From the NCBI GenBank assembly GCA_964513565.1, contig CAZENE010000003.1, positions 60,481 to 124,480 of the forward strand: DNA of 64,000 nucleotides, given 5' to 3'. The DNA comes from Delta-02 sp964513565 (GTDB lineage Bacteria; Desulfobacterota; Syntrophorhabdia; Syntrophorhabdales; Syntrophorhabdaceae). This document shows positions 44,898 through 54,420 of this stretch, in pieces. The first letter of the stretch is position 1; every line of letters begins with the position of its first letter. The position numbers were made by a program, and so were the translations under genes. Under the pieces are notes generated by a model. It did no database searches and was not told the DNA's origin. It worked only from the letters and a program-made list of their open reading frames with translations.

Positions 44898-45530
44898 TTA
44901 TTTCAGGAAACCGCGGCGTATCGCGATCATGCCGAGGAGTCCGGCTCCGAGCAGCCATACTGTCGGGGGGATCGGAACGGTTGCCCAACCACTTTGACTC
45001 CCACCCAGGCCTATACCCTGGACATGGGCACCCGTGTATATCCCCAGGATCCCCGGCCCGGCGTTTGTAGCGTAAAAATCGAAAGGATTACCTGTCCCCA
45101 TTATTGTTAGGTAGGCGGTATCGCCATTGACGAACCGGTCTTGTTGAGAACTGACAGGAAACAGGATCTGAATGTCGAACCCTCCGGCACCATCACCGTT
45201 GTACGCGTTTGGGGAAAAACTTGCTGCAGCTCCCTCCCACGGGCTTGAAAAGCCGATATTTAGGGGATTGGTACCGGTATAATTGAAATAGATAGAGCTG
45301 ACAAATTCCGTACTGGAGAGGTTGGTGCCCTGAAGGGTTAAATCGACCGTACCAGGGGTTGAACCTGTCTCGAACGTTGCAGTCATCCAGGGCTGCGTCC
45401 CGGATGGGGCCGAGCCGGAATAGATGGTACTGTAATCATAAATGAGACTCGCAAATGCCGAGACGACAGATATGAGAATTAGTGTAAAAGCGAGTAAGAT
45501 CACCGTCGTGCATTTATTTCTTTTCTTCAT
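44898..45530 (-). CDS. VPxPx-CTERM sorting-signal protein, likely exosortase substrate
   Basis: A 210-residue secreted protein. The N-terminal signal is VILLAFTLILISVVSAFAS. The body is rich in Ser, Thr, Gly and Asn with few charged residues. The C-terminus, VPIPPTVWLLGAGLLGMIAI followed by RRGFLK, has the three parts of an exosortase signal: a VPxPx motif, a membrane helix and a basic tail. It fits the VPLPA-CTERM group handled by XrtD, encoded at 32268-33845. AAGGAGG precedes the ATG and a sigma-54 promoter lies 58 bases upstream. It is the only such substrate in the window. Confidence 0.9.
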   Translation of the reverse strand: MKKRNKCTTVILLAFTLILISVVSAFASLIYDYSTIYSGSAPSGTQPWMTATFETGSTPGTVDLTLQGTNLSSTEFVSSIYFNYTGTNPLNIGFSSPWEGAAASFSPNAYNGDGAGGFDIQILFPVSSQQDRFVNGDTAYLTIMGTGNPFDFYATNAGPGILGIYTGAHVQGIGLGGSQSGWATVPIPPTVWLLGAGLLGMIAIRRGFLK

Positions 45531-45587
45531 GCGGAACCTCCTTCAAATATGCAGATCTGCCACGGAGTGCCGACCGCAGTATTCGAC

Positions 45588-45604
45588 TAGCAAATATAAT
45601 GCCA
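45588..45604 (-). promoter_or_regulatory. Sigma-54 promoter of the VPxPx-CTERM gene
   Basis: On the minus strand the sequence is TGGCATTATATTTGCTA, matching TGGCAC-N5-TTGCW with one change and the correct 5-base gap between the -24 and -12 elements. Transcription would begin near 45577, about 45 bases before the ATG at 45530. The adjacent gene encodes a sigma-54-dependent activator. Confidence 0.85.
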
Positions 45605-45734
45605 CATGTCCTGACGTATCTGTCCCATCGTAATTATTAGATTTTCTTTGAAAAGACGAATTGGATGCCCTGAGATCGATCTTGTTTTCCGCTATATTTT
45701 GTGGTTCCCCGCGATATGATGCGGTTTGGGTGTT

Positions 45735-47734
45735 TCACGGACGCGCTATGTTGAGTTTTTTCATACGGGCCCTGAGTGTACTGGGTTTCATTCTCAGTAT
45801 GGACGCCGCGCCGTTGATACCCTCTATTTTCCAGCTGGTTGTTCGTAATATCGCGAGAATATGGTCGCGCTCGACGACAGCCAGAGGTCCGGCCATCTTT
45901 TTCATGTCCGGTTCTGGAAACGCCTGGGTGTCGACGCCATCGTATGTCTCCAACTTTTCGGCAAGCTGGAAGCCGCGAGGACCGCTCATGATAACTGACC
46001 GTTCAATGATGTTGACGAGTTCGCGGACATTTCCGGGCCAATCATATTCCCGGAGAACATCAATGGTTTCGGCAGGTATGTGCGTGATATTTTTCTTACA
46101 TTGCCTGTTGAACCTTTCCAGGTAAAATTGAGCCAGCACAGGCACATCATCTTTCCTCTCACGCAGAGGTGGTATTTTTATAGGAAAGACATTGAGACGA
46201 TAAAAAAGATCTGCACGGAAAACCCCTTTTTTTATCTGCTCTTTAAGGTCCCTATTTGTCGACGCGATGATCCTCGCGTTTACCTTGATCGTTCGGGGAT
46301 TGCCGAGGCGCTCGAACTCCCGGCTCTGATGACCTTGAGAAGCTTAGACTGCAGATCCAGGGTTAATTCACCAATCTCGTCGAGAAAAATGGTCCCGCCA
46401 TTTGCCAGCTCGAATCGACCGATCTGCTTGTCGGTAGCCCCGGTAAATGCTCCTTTTTCATGGCCGAACAATTCACTTTCGATCAAGCTTGCCGGCAAGC
46501 CCGCGCAATTGACCTGAACGAACGGGTGATTTGTTCTGTGACTGATCTCGTGCAACACCCTGGCGAAAACACCCTTACCGGTCCCTGTCTCGCCCATAAA
46601 TATGACCGTGGTGTCCATTTCAGCGACTTGTTCTATCTTGCGGATAACCTGACGAATAGCCTCGCTCGCAATGACAATATTGCCAATGTTCTTGCCGGGA
46701 CAGTGGACATTATCGTTATGCATTTCTTCGAGCTTGCCGAATGGTCCATCCTGAAGATCCACATTATTTTTCCCGGTACATGTCGCCGTGGTGTCCATTA
46801 TTATTCCGAGCAGCCGGGCCGGTTTACCGGCGGCATCATGGACGACCCTTCCCTTTACCCTGATCGTGCGTTCCGTACCGTCATCACGGATCAAACGATA
46901 TTGGAGATCAATATCACCAGGATCCCGGTCAAATAAATCTTCGATAGCCTGCTTCACTTTGACTCTATCGTCAGGATGGATTCGAAAAAGTAGCGACCGC
47001 TCTGTCAGGGGAGCGTCTTCCGGCCGCATTCCAAATATAGGATAGACCTCTTTAGACCAATAATGGTTCCCGGCGATGAGGTCCCATTCCCAAGTCCCTA
47101 TTTGAGAGATATGCCTTATTTCGTCGATCAGATATTCGTTTTTTATGATTCTTTTTTTATAGTCATTTAAGGTGAGGAACTTTAAGAATATATCACCGAG
47201 CATGACTAAATGCGCGGGATATTCAGGAGGCCAATGCTGATCTTCGGTATTGCCCCATAATCCAATGTAGTGGCGGCGGCCTCCATTCGTATCAATTGGG
47301 ACTATGCACAAAGTGGAATCCTTCCATGCCTTCCAGACTTTATTTATCGTGTTATCATCCGGAGGGACGTGTAATGGTGGAATGAGAACCACAGATCTCG
47401 CCGTATCAATACCGTCGTCGCATACAGAAGGATAAAGCGGCGCAAGATTTATTTCTCCGATGATTCTCCGGATGTGGGGGTCTTCGCAGCTATTCAGCGT
47501 GATTCTGATGTCTTTTTCATCTTTATTTATTTTCAGAAGGCCGCAGCAGTTTACTTTAAAGAAAATACGGACCCGGTCAAAAGCATCTGTCAGGACCTCA
47601 TCTATGATATCCGGCGACTGACCGAGCATCCAGCAAAAAAGATCAATACCAAATCGATCGAGTTGTTCCCGATTCGATAATACACGCGTGTTGTTTATAT
47701 CGCTGTGAACTGGTCTGTTGAATTGTGATATCAC
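45735..47734 (-). pseudogene. Sigma-54-dependent activator (GAF-PAS-AAA+-Fis) with a one-base frameshift
   Basis: Residues 1-190 form a GAF-like sensor. A PAS domain (ISQIGTWEWDLIAGNHYWSK, then RIHPDDR) covers about 210-320. The AAA+ domain has GETGTGKGVFARVLHEISHR, GAFTGA for sigma-54 contact and GGTIFLDEIGEL. At about 46330 the frame is lost after LLKVI; adding one base restores QSREFERLGNPRTIKVNARI, then FYRLNVFPIKIPPLRERKDD and a Fis-type helix-turn-helix to the stop at 45735. Everything else is intact, so this is a recent mutation, a sequence error or a programmed slip. It would activate the sigma-54 promoter of the adjacent gene. Confidence 0.85.
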
Positions 47735-48107
47735 TTTGACAGGCTACCGCCAATGGCATGACATTAATAGTCAGGGGTGTCCGCAGACTTCCAGAACTAG
47801 GGTCGACGTTCGTTTTGTAGACAAAGTATTCTCACTAGAATTCAACCATTAATATTATTAGGAAACTATAGCACCAACGCTGATTATGGTCGTCATATCT
47901 TGGTATGACGACAGCCTTGGTGGTATTTTCAGTGTTTTGGTAAAAGCGGGCAGTGTGATCGTGCGAATTTAGGCAGCGTCCGATATCCGGCCCATTTCTA
48001 TGGAGCTCAATTGTTTTGCTTTGAGGTCCAATATCCTGTAAAATATTCTCGAGGCGTTTACGGAAGATGTTTTGTGCAGCATCCGGTCCGCCCATGCTGA
48101 TATAAAT
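47735..48107. other. Intergenic region before ffs
   Basis: No convincing gene is present. A perfect inverted repeat, GTCGTCATA (47889-47897) and TATGACGAC (47904-47912) around TCTTGG, is the main structure. TATAAA at 48101-48106 could be the -10 box of the SRP RNA gene. An 86-residue minus-strand frame (47835-48095) has no homology I recognise. Confidence 0.5.
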
Positions 48108-48204
48108 GGCCAGGCCCTGCGCAACGTGGAGGTTATGAATCCCGTCAGGTCCGGAAGGAAGCAGCGGTAATAGCTGATCCGTGTGCCGCAGGTAGCCTGG
48201 CTTT
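48108..48204 (+). ncRNA. ffs: Signal recognition particle RNA (small bacterial form)
   Basis: The hallmark of SRP helix 8, GTCAGGTCCGGAAGGAAGCA followed by GCGGTAA, lies at 48144-48170. The ends pair: GGCCAGGC near 48108 with GCCTGGC at 48195-48201. It directly precedes dnaX, a common bacterial arrangement. The ends are approximate by a few bases. Confidence 0.93.
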
Positions 48205-48244
48205 CTTAATCACCTATTATGAACCTCCGAAGAGGCGCTCCAAT

Positions 48245-49792
48245 TTGAGCTATACAGTTATCGCACGACGATTCAGACCCCAGAGATTCGACGATGTCGT
48301 CGGGCAGCCGCATATTATCACAACGCTGAAAAACTCCATTAAAGCAGGCCGGATTGCCCACGCGTTCCTTTTCACGGGGCCGAGGGGTGTCGGAAAGACG
48401 TCGCTTGCCCGTATCTTTGCAAAGGCCGTCAACTGCGTGCATGGGCCGACCCATGAGCCGTGCAACGTATGCGAGAATTGTGTAGGCATAGCGAGCGGCA
48501 ATTTTGTTGATGTTATCGAGATCGATGCGGCATCAACCCGCGGCATTGACGATATCAAGGAGCTTCGAGAGACCGTTCGCTACCTTCCCATGAAGGCGAA
48601 GTATAAAGTGTACATTCTCGACGAGGCGCACATGCTGACCGACCAGGCCCGCAACGCATTTTTGAAAACCCTCGAAGAACCGCCCGGGCACAACATCTTT
48701 ATTCTTGCCACGACCGAATCCCAGAAGATCCCGTATACAATCATGTCCCGCTGCCAGCGTTTTGATTTCAGGCGTATTACGGAGCGCGAGATCGTCAGTC
48801 AGCTTGAGGCTATATGCACAAAGGACGGCATTGCGTTCGATGCGGGGGCCTTTCACCACGTGGCTATCGAAGCCGATGGTTCGATGCGGGACGCCGAATC
48901 AATTCTGGAGCAGATCATTGCATACAGCGGGCAACACATATCCGAGAGCGATGTCATTAATATCATCGGTATCGTCGAGAAGAATGTCATATCGCGGATA
49001 GTCAGGTCGATCATAGACAGAGACCTTCCCCAGGGTTTATCCGCTATCGAAGGGACCTTAAGCGAGGGGTATGATGTGGGCCAGATATATCGGGGCCTAG
49101 TGTCGTATCTCAGGAATATGATGATCGTCAAGGCCTGTGGCGGCGTGCCCGAGTTTATCTCGCTGGGAGAAGGGGAGAAGGACGACCTCGCGAAGCTTAT
49201 CCAGGATATAGAATATTACGAGATACAGAACATGCTTTACTATATGTTGCGCAGCGAAGACCTTGTGCGCGGCCTGTTTCCGAGAATAGCTCTGGAAACG
49301 CTTTATATTAACCTCTATAACCTGTCTCAGCTCAAGGATGTCGACAAGGTCATCGCCGAGCTTGACAGGGCCGGTCCCGCTTCGTCGCCTGCCGCATCGG
49401 GTTCCGCACAGACCATTCGCAGGGATGACGCTCCCCGAAAACCCGTATTTGTGCCAAAGGCCGATCAGGAAGTTTCAGGCGAGGATGAAGCGGCCGGGAA
49501 CCATGGTAAGGTTGAAGATGTTCACGGGTTTGTCGAATTCCTCAAGAAGAAAAAACCTTTTCTCGGCAGCATGTTCGATTCGTGCGAATGCATGCTGCAG
49601 GGAGAGGATTTCGTCGTCCTTGTCGACAAAAAATATGGTAATTTTATAAAGAGTGAGTATGAAGAGATAAAGGACCTTGCCAGTCAATTTTTTGGCAAGG
49701 TTATGAAGGTTGAGTTCAGGGATGCCTCAGACAGGAAGAAGAACATTCTCGAAGAATATGTCAAGGAAGCGGAATCTCTCTTCAATATATAA
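48245..49792 (+). CDS. dnaX: DNA polymerase III subunits gamma/tau
   Basis: The clamp-loader ATPase of 515 residues. VIARRFRPQRFDDVVGQPHI opens the family, followed by Walker A GPRGVGKTSLAR, a zinc-binding set ending CNVCENC, Walker B YILDEAHMLT and the SRC motif IMSRCQRF. The C-terminal part after residue 370 is a short variable tau-like tail. TTG 48245 is the only start that fits the family N-terminus; AGAGG lies about 10 bases upstream. Confidence 0.95.
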   Translation: MSYTVIARRFRPQRFDDVVGQPHIITTLKNSIKAGRIAHAFLFTGPRGVGKTSLARIFAKAVNCVHGPTHEPCNVCENCVGIASGNFVDVIEIDAASTRGIDDIKELRETVRYLPMKAKYKVYILDEAHMLTDQARNAFLKTLEEPPGHNIFILATTESQKIPYTIMSRCQRFDFRRITEREIVSQLEAICTKDGIAFDAGAFHHVAIEADGSMRDAESILEQIIAYSGQHISESDVINIIGIVEKNVISRIVRSIIDRDLPQGLSAIEGTLSEGYDVGQIYRGLVSYLRNMMIVKACGGVPEFISLGEGEKDDLAKLIQDIEYYEIQNMLYYMLRSEDLVRGLFPRIALETLYINLYNLSQLKDVDKVIAELDRAGPASSPAASGSAQTIRRDDAPRKPVFVPKADQEVSGEDEAAGNHGKVEDVHGFVEFLKKKKPFLGSMFDSCECMLQGEDFVVLVDKKYGNFIKSEYEEIKDLASQFFGKVMKVEFRDASDRKKNILEEYVKEAESLFNI

Positions 49793-49803
49793 GAGGAGGC
49801 AAT

Positions 49804-50118
49804 ATGGCCAAAGGTTTTAATCAGATATTGCAGCAGGCGAAAAAAATGCAGGATCGCCTCATGAAACTTCAGGAAGAGATGGGCGACAAGACAATTGAAG
49901 CCCAGTCCGGCGGCGGAATGGTCACATGCGTTGTGAACGGCCGGCAGGAGATAGTTTCGCTCAAGATATCGCCGGAAGTGCTTGAAGAAAAAGATAACGA
50001 GCTTCTTGAAGACCTTATCGTGGCGGCGGTCAATGAAGGGCTTAACCGTTCTCGCGAGATGGTCCAGGAAGAGATGTCGAAGGTGACCGGCGGTATGCAG
50101 ATGCCATTCGGGATGTAA
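49804..50118 (+). CDS. ybaB: YbaB/EbfC nucleoid-associated protein
   Basis: A 104-residue DNA-binding protein with the family pattern: ILQQAKKMQDRLMKLQEEM, GGGMVTCVVNGRQEIVSLKI and LEDLIVAAVNEG. AGGAGG precedes the ATG. Position between dnaX and recR is the conserved one. Confidence 0.96.
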   Translation: MAKGFNQILQQAKKMQDRLMKLQEEMGDKTIEAQSGGGMVTCVVNGRQEIVSLKISPEVLEEKDNELLEDLIVAAVNEGLNRSREMVQEEMSKVTGGMQMPFGM

Positions 50119-50123
50119 TTGAC

Positions 50124-50720
50124 GTGTTTTATCCCGAACCGATCGAACGCCTGATAGATAACCTGACGCGGCTTCCCGGCATAGGGCGAAAGACCGCGAC
50201 AAGGCTCGCATTTTTTCTTCTCAACGCCCGTGAAGGGTATATAACAGACCTGTCGCGAAGCCTCATCGATATCAAGGAAAAGATACGCCTTTGCAGTGTA
50301 TGCTTCAATATAACCGATATCGACCCTTGCGTTATTTGCAGGGATGAAAGGCGTGACAGAACCTCAGTATGCGTTGTCGAGGAATCCTCGCATATGATGG
50401 TTATTGAATCTTCAAATCCGGGCCAATTGCGGTACCATATACTTCACGGCGTCATAAATCCCCTCGAAGGCATCGGCCCTGATGATATCAGGATTAGCGA
50501 ACTTCGCGACAGAATAGAGCGCGAAGGCATTACCGAGGTGATTGTCGCAACAAACCCCAACATAGAGGGCAATACGACTGCCCATTATATTGCTGAGATC
50601 CTCAAATCCTGCGACGTCAGGATAACCCGAATAGCTTCCGGCATTCCCGTCGGCGGCGACATCGTCTACATAGACCCCCTCACAATAAAAAGTTCATTGG
50701 ATAATAGAAAAAAATTATAA
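50124..50720 (+). CDS. recR: Recombination protein RecR
   Basis: A 198-residue protein of RecFOR gap repair. The helix-hairpin-helix LTRLPGIGRKTATRLAFFLL is near residue 15. The zinc-finger Cys residues are CSVCFNITDIDPCVIC. The Toprim domain (VCVVEESSHMMVIE) and a Walker-like C-terminus (ASGIPVGGDIVYIDPLTI) follow. GTG 50124 begins 5 bases after the ybaB stop. Confidence 0.96.
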   Translation: MFYPEPIERLIDNLTRLPGIGRKTATRLAFFLLNAREGYITDLSRSLIDIKEKIRLCSVCFNITDIDPCVICRDERRDRTSVCVVEESSHMMVIESSNPGQLRYHILHGVINPLEGIGPDDIRISELRDRIEREGITEVIVATNPNIEGNTTAHYIAEILKSCDVRITRIASGIPVGGDIVYIDPLTIKSSLDNRKKL

Positions 50721-50722
50721 GA

Positions 50723-50758
50723 AGACCGTAAATCGTAAATCGTAAAGCGTAAAACGTA
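50723..50758. repeat. Intergenic short-period repeat (CGTAAATCGTAAA type)
   Basis: Five imperfect units of seven bases (CGTAAAT, CGTAAAT, CGTAAAG, CGTAAAA, CGTATTC) lie between recR and pckG. Related stretches occur at 2688-2714, 11754-11785, 12041-12075, 18285-18340, 58709-58740 and 59113-59147, always outside genes. Confidence 0.7.
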
Positions 50759-50846
50759 TTCCCTATCACCCATCTTCTTTATTGAAATCAGCCGTATAAT
50801 GTTGTTAACTATTTCGCTGCAGATATTGACAGGAGGATCGAAAAAC

Positions 50847-52640
50847 ATGAACAGCGCGAATACAGAGAACAGAAAGCTACTTCAATGGGTTGAAGAGATG
50901 GCGCGCATGTGCAAACCTGACAGCGTTCACTGGTGCGACGGTTCCAAAGAAGAATATGACCGCATCATGGCAGGCGCGGTGGGAAGTGGTTCCGCCACGC
51001 CGCTGAAGAAGCGGCCGAACAGTTTCCTTTTCCGTTCACAGCCGTCGGATGTAGCACGTGTCGAAGACCGCACGTATATCAGCTACCATGACAGGGAGGA
51101 GGCGGGCCCGACGAACAACTGGGTCGAGACAGATGAATTGAAGGCGACCATGCGCGGTCTATATGACGGGTGCATGAAGGGCAGAACCATGTTCGTGATC
51201 CCGTTTTCCATGGGCCCTGTCGCATCACCAATCGCAAAGATTGGCATCGAGATAACCGACAGCCCCTATGTCGTCTGTAATATGCACATAATGACACGGG
51301 TTGGAACGAAAGTGATCGAAAAGCTTGGCACGGACGGAGAGTTCATCCCGTGCCTTCATTCCGTGGGTGCGCCATTGGCACCGGGGGAAAAAGACGTACC
51401 CTGGCCGTGTGCACCGATGGAAAAGAAATACATCAGCCATTTCCCGGATGAGAACCTTATATGGTCGTACGGTTCAGGCTATGGCGGGAATGCCCTGCTT
51501 GGCAAGAAATGCCTCGCGCTGCGCATCGCTTCGGCAATGGCGCGCCGAGAGGGCTGGATGGCCGAGCACATGCTTATCCTTCGACTGACAAACCCGGAAG
51601 GAAGGCAGTATCATATAGCCGCGGCTTTCCCGTCAGCATCGGGAAAGACCAACCTTGCCATGATATATCCCACCATTCCCGGCTGGAAGGCGGAGTGTAT
51701 CGGCGACGACATATCGTGGATGAAGATAGGCCCCGACGGCAGGCTGTACGCTATCAACCCGGAAGCGGGCTTCTTCGGGGTAGCCCCCGGGACCTCGTAT
51801 TCGTCCAATCCGGCGGCCATGGACAGCATCAAGGAAAACTGCATATTCACGAACTGCGGCCTTACCGATGATGGTGACGTATGGTGGGAAGGCATGACCA
51901 CGGAACCGCCGGCGCATACCATTGATTGGCGGGGACAGGATTGGACGCCGGATTCGAAAGAACCGACCGCTAATGCCAACGCGCGTTTCACCGCCCCGGC
52001 CGGCCAGTGCCCGATCATCAGCCCCGACTGGGAGAAGCCGGAAGGCGTTCCGATCGATATCTTCATATTCGGGGGCCGCAGGGCATCCGTCATACCGCTT
52101 ATCCATGAGGCATTCAACTGGGAACACGGGGTATTTATGGGTGCAACCGCATCTTCCGAAACGACTGCCGCGAACATCGGGGCGATTGGTAATGTCAGGC
52201 GAGACCCCTTTGCTATGAAGCCTTTCTGCGGGTATCACATGGGTGATTATTTTGCCCACTGGCTTGCCATGGGGAAAAGACTGGGTGACAAAGCTCCGCG
52301 GATTTTTTATACGAACTGGTTTCGGAAGACCGAAGACGGCAGATGGCTCTGGCCGGGTTTCGGAGAAAACAGCCGTGTACTGAAATGGATGTGCGAGCGG
52401 GTTGACGGAAAGGCGGGCGCGCAGAAAACTGCAATAGGTTATATGCCGCGTGTTGAAGACCTCGATCTTACGGGCCTTGACGTGCCGGTTGATGATATAA
52501 GAGAATTGTTGAGAGTCGATGCAACCGGCTGGAAAGAAGAAGCGAAGGATATGCAGGAACATTTTTCCCAATTTGGAGACCGGCTGCCGGCAGCGCTGGC
52601 AACGCAGTTGAAAGAGCTCCTTGAGAGACTGGGGAGTTAG
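50847..52640 (+). CDS. pckG: Phosphoenolpyruvate carboxykinase (GTP)
   Basis: The enzyme interconverts oxaloacetate and PEP using GTP/GDP; anaerobes use it in either direction. The 597-residue length is normal. The kinase loop AAAFPSASGKTNLAMI (about residue 268) contains the catalytic Cys-to-Ser variant of the P-loop, and GDDISWMKIGPDG follows. FGGRRASVIPLIHEAF and NWFRKTEDGRWLWPGFGEN are family signatures. ATG 50847 has AGGAGG 10 bases upstream; an in-frame ATG at 50799 is less likely. Confidence 0.95.
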   Translation: MNSANTENRKLLQWVEEMARMCKPDSVHWCDGSKEEYDRIMAGAVGSGSATPLKKRPNSFLFRSQPSDVARVEDRTYISYHDREEAGPTNNWVETDELKATMRGLYDGCMKGRTMFVIPFSMGPVASPIAKIGIEITDSPYVVCNMHIMTRVGTKVIEKLGTDGEFIPCLHSVGAPLAPGEKDVPWPCAPMEKKYISHFPDENLIWSYGSGYGGNALLGKKCLALRIASAMARREGWMAEHMLILRLTNPEGRQYHIAAAFPSASGKTNLAMIYPTIPGWKAECIGDDISWMKIGPDGRLYAINPEAGFFGVAPGTSYSSNPAAMDSIKENCIFTNCGLTDDGDVWWEGMTTEPPAHTIDWRGQDWTPDSKEPTANANARFTAPAGQCPIISPDWEKPEGVPIDIFIFGGRRASVIPLIHEAFNWEHGVFMGATASSETTAANIGAIGNVRRDPFAMKPFCGYHMGDYFAHWLAMGKRLGDKAPRIFYTNWFRKTEDGRWLWPGFGENSRVLKWMCERVDGKAGAQKTAIGYMPRVEDLDLTGLDVPVDDIRELLRVDATGWKEEAKDMQEHFSQFGDRLPAALATQLKELLERLGS

Positions 52641-52663
52641 TACGCAAAGCGTCTTAAGCGCCT

Positions 52664-53437
52664 ATGATCAGGATGATTGCACTGCGCCTTGCCGTTTTAC
52701 TTGTGGTGTTTGCGACCCTCCTCTCCATAAAAGGATTACCTGAAGCCGCGCGTCTCACGATTTCCTGGGGCGCCGCGTGTGAGGCCGAGGAATGGGAAGG
52801 GGTGGACATTACGCGAAGGAATGCAAAGACGGAAGGTTGCCTTTGCCCCTTCGGTCGCAACGAGGAAGAGGTGGATGCCCTTGAAAGAGAGGGCTTAAAA
52901 AGGTATGGTATAAACCCTGCTCCCACTGGCGGGGGCCTCTTTGGAAAAAGGGGGATATTGGGAGAGCCCATCAGGGCGCAGTCCGGGGAAAGGCTGGAAA
53001 CCCGGTGGGAAGGCTTCTTTCCCCGGTATCGTCTTTACTATTTCCCCTCACGAGAGCATCGGGGGGTGGTCATAGGCGAGTGCCGTTTTCCCGATGGCTG
53101 CAATAACGGTTTCTTTTTCGGGCCCGATGCCGATGATAATGGAATACCGGACAGTTTCCGGTTTATCCAGTGGGTGAGCAGCGATTACGGTGGAGACGAC
53201 GGGGTTCCCGGTTATCTTGACCGGTACCGGTATATCTACGATGTTCATAGAGACAGGCGTTACCTCTGGCATGATCTGCTGATATACCGGCGTAATCTGC
53301 CTTTGAGCGTGTCCCCGGATACATGCAGAATAACCAGCGACCCGCCTTACGAGATGAGGACCTTCGGGGGCAAGACTTATCCGCGCATATTCAAGACCGA
53401 CTTCGTAGAGGAAAAGTCCCTGCTCGAACGGGAATAA
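52664..53437 (+). CDS. Hypothetical secreted protein
   Basis: A 257-residue protein with an N-terminal hydrophobic segment (IALRLAVLLVVFATLLSI) that may be a signal peptide or anchor. The rest is soluble, rich in Arg, Tyr and Gly, with several Cys (positions near 39, 59, 61, 149, 154 and 231) that could form disulfides. An Asp/Asn-rich loop, GPDADDNGIPDSF, resembles a calcium-binding type III repeat. I do not recognise a family. It starts 23 bases after pckG. Confidence 0.62.
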   Translation: MIRMIALRLAVLLVVFATLLSIKGLPEAARLTISWGAACEAEEWEGVDITRRNAKTEGCLCPFGRNEEEVDALEREGLKRYGINPAPTGGGLFGKRGILGEPIRAQSGERLETRWEGFFPRYRLYYFPSREHRGVVIGECRFPDGCNNGFFFGPDADDNGIPDSFRFIQWVSSDYGGDDGVPGYLDRYRYIYDVHRDRRYLWHDLLIYRRNLPLSVSPDTCRITSDPPYEMRTFGGKTYPRIFKTDFVEEKSLLERE

Positions 53438-53499
53438 TTGACTTGTCTTTACACGATCCATGGAATAATATCTCCTTGAATCATAAGAATTACCGGACG

Positions 53500-54381
53500 A
53501 TGACAGATAACGCTTCAATAAGAATAGAACGGGATATCTGCAGGAGGGACGGTCTTTGCGTCCGTGTTTGCCCGAAGGTCTTCACGCAGGATTCAGAAAG
53601 TAACATCCCGAGGGTAGCCCGTCCCGAATTATGCAACGAATGCGGGCATTGCCTGCTCATCTGTCCGGCGAACGCGATAGTTCACGAGAAGATCCTCCCG
53701 CACCGCATCCGGGATATCGGGAGAACCCCGATGCCGTCATTTGCCCAGGTCGACGCCCTGATAAAGACCCGAAGATCGATCCGTAATTTCACGAATGAAC
53801 CCGTTAAAAAAGAATTGATCGAGAAAGTGATTGACGCTGCCCGCTATGCGCCCAGTGCGAAAAATACGCAGAGCACTCACTATACTGTTGTCGAGGATCC
53901 CGGGATGCTGAAGCATATTGCGTCGATAACTGCCGGATGGTTGGGAAAGACGGCACAGAGATTGAGAAACCCGCTAATCCGCACCATGTATTTTCTCCGG
54001 GGATTGATGACCCGCGAGGAATTTGAGAAATGGACGGTGCAATTTGAGCTGACGGCGCGGAATATGAAAAACGGCATCGATACAATTCTGTATAATGCCC
54101 CTGTCCTCATTCTCTTCCATGCCGACAAGCACGTCCGTTTCGCAGAAACAAATGCAAATCTTGCCCTTCACAATAGTACTCTCGCTGGGTCTGCATTGGG
54201 GCTGGGCAGTTTTTATACAGGATATGTCATATCGGCGTGCATGCATTCCCGGAAAATACCGGATCTGCTTAACGTACCACGCGGGCACAAAGTCTTCGCG
54301 GGTATGACGCTGGGACATATTGGCATCGGTTTTTCGCGCTGGATCGAAAGAGATCCTGCCCGGATTGAATGGATAGAATGA
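53500..54381 (+). CDS. Ferredoxin-nitroreductase fusion protein
   Basis: A 293-residue redox protein. Residues 1-65 form a two-cluster ferredoxin domain: ICRRDGLCVRVCPKVF and CNECGHCLLICPANAI. The rest is an FMN-binding nitroreductase: TRRSIRNFTNEPVKKELIEK, APSAKNTQSTHYTVV and a C-terminal AGMTLGHIGI. The first cluster motif is C-x5-C-x3-CP, one Cys short of the full set. ATG 53500 is chosen from the domain start; ribosome binding is weak. Fusions of this type pass ferredoxin electrons to flavin; the substrate is unknown. Confidence 0.88.
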   Translation: MTDNASIRIERDICRRDGLCVRVCPKVFTQDSESNIPRVARPELCNECGHCLLICPANAIVHEKILPHRIRDIGRTPMPSFAQVDALIKTRRSIRNFTNEPVKKELIEKVIDAARYAPSAKNTQSTHYTVVEDPGMLKHIASITAGWLGKTAQRLRNPLIRTMYFLRGLMTREEFEKWTVQFELTARNMKNGIDTILYNAPVLILFHADKHVRFAETNANLALHNSTLAGSALGLGSFYTGYVISACMHSRKIPDLLNVPRGHKVFAGMTLGHIGIGFSRWIERDPARIEWIE

Positions 54382-54420
54382 AGGCGGGCGATAGGGGTTT
54401 GAATTTACTTTTTGACGCGG

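Noticed and set aside
47835..48095. 86-codon minus-strand frame before ffs
   Set aside because: No ribosome binding site, no domain and no operon context; it also runs through the perfect inverted repeat at 47889-47912.
51633..52571. 312-codon open frame antisense to pckG
   Set aside because: It mirrors the codon pattern of an undoubted PEP carboxykinase gene, has no ribosome binding site and no recognisable domain.
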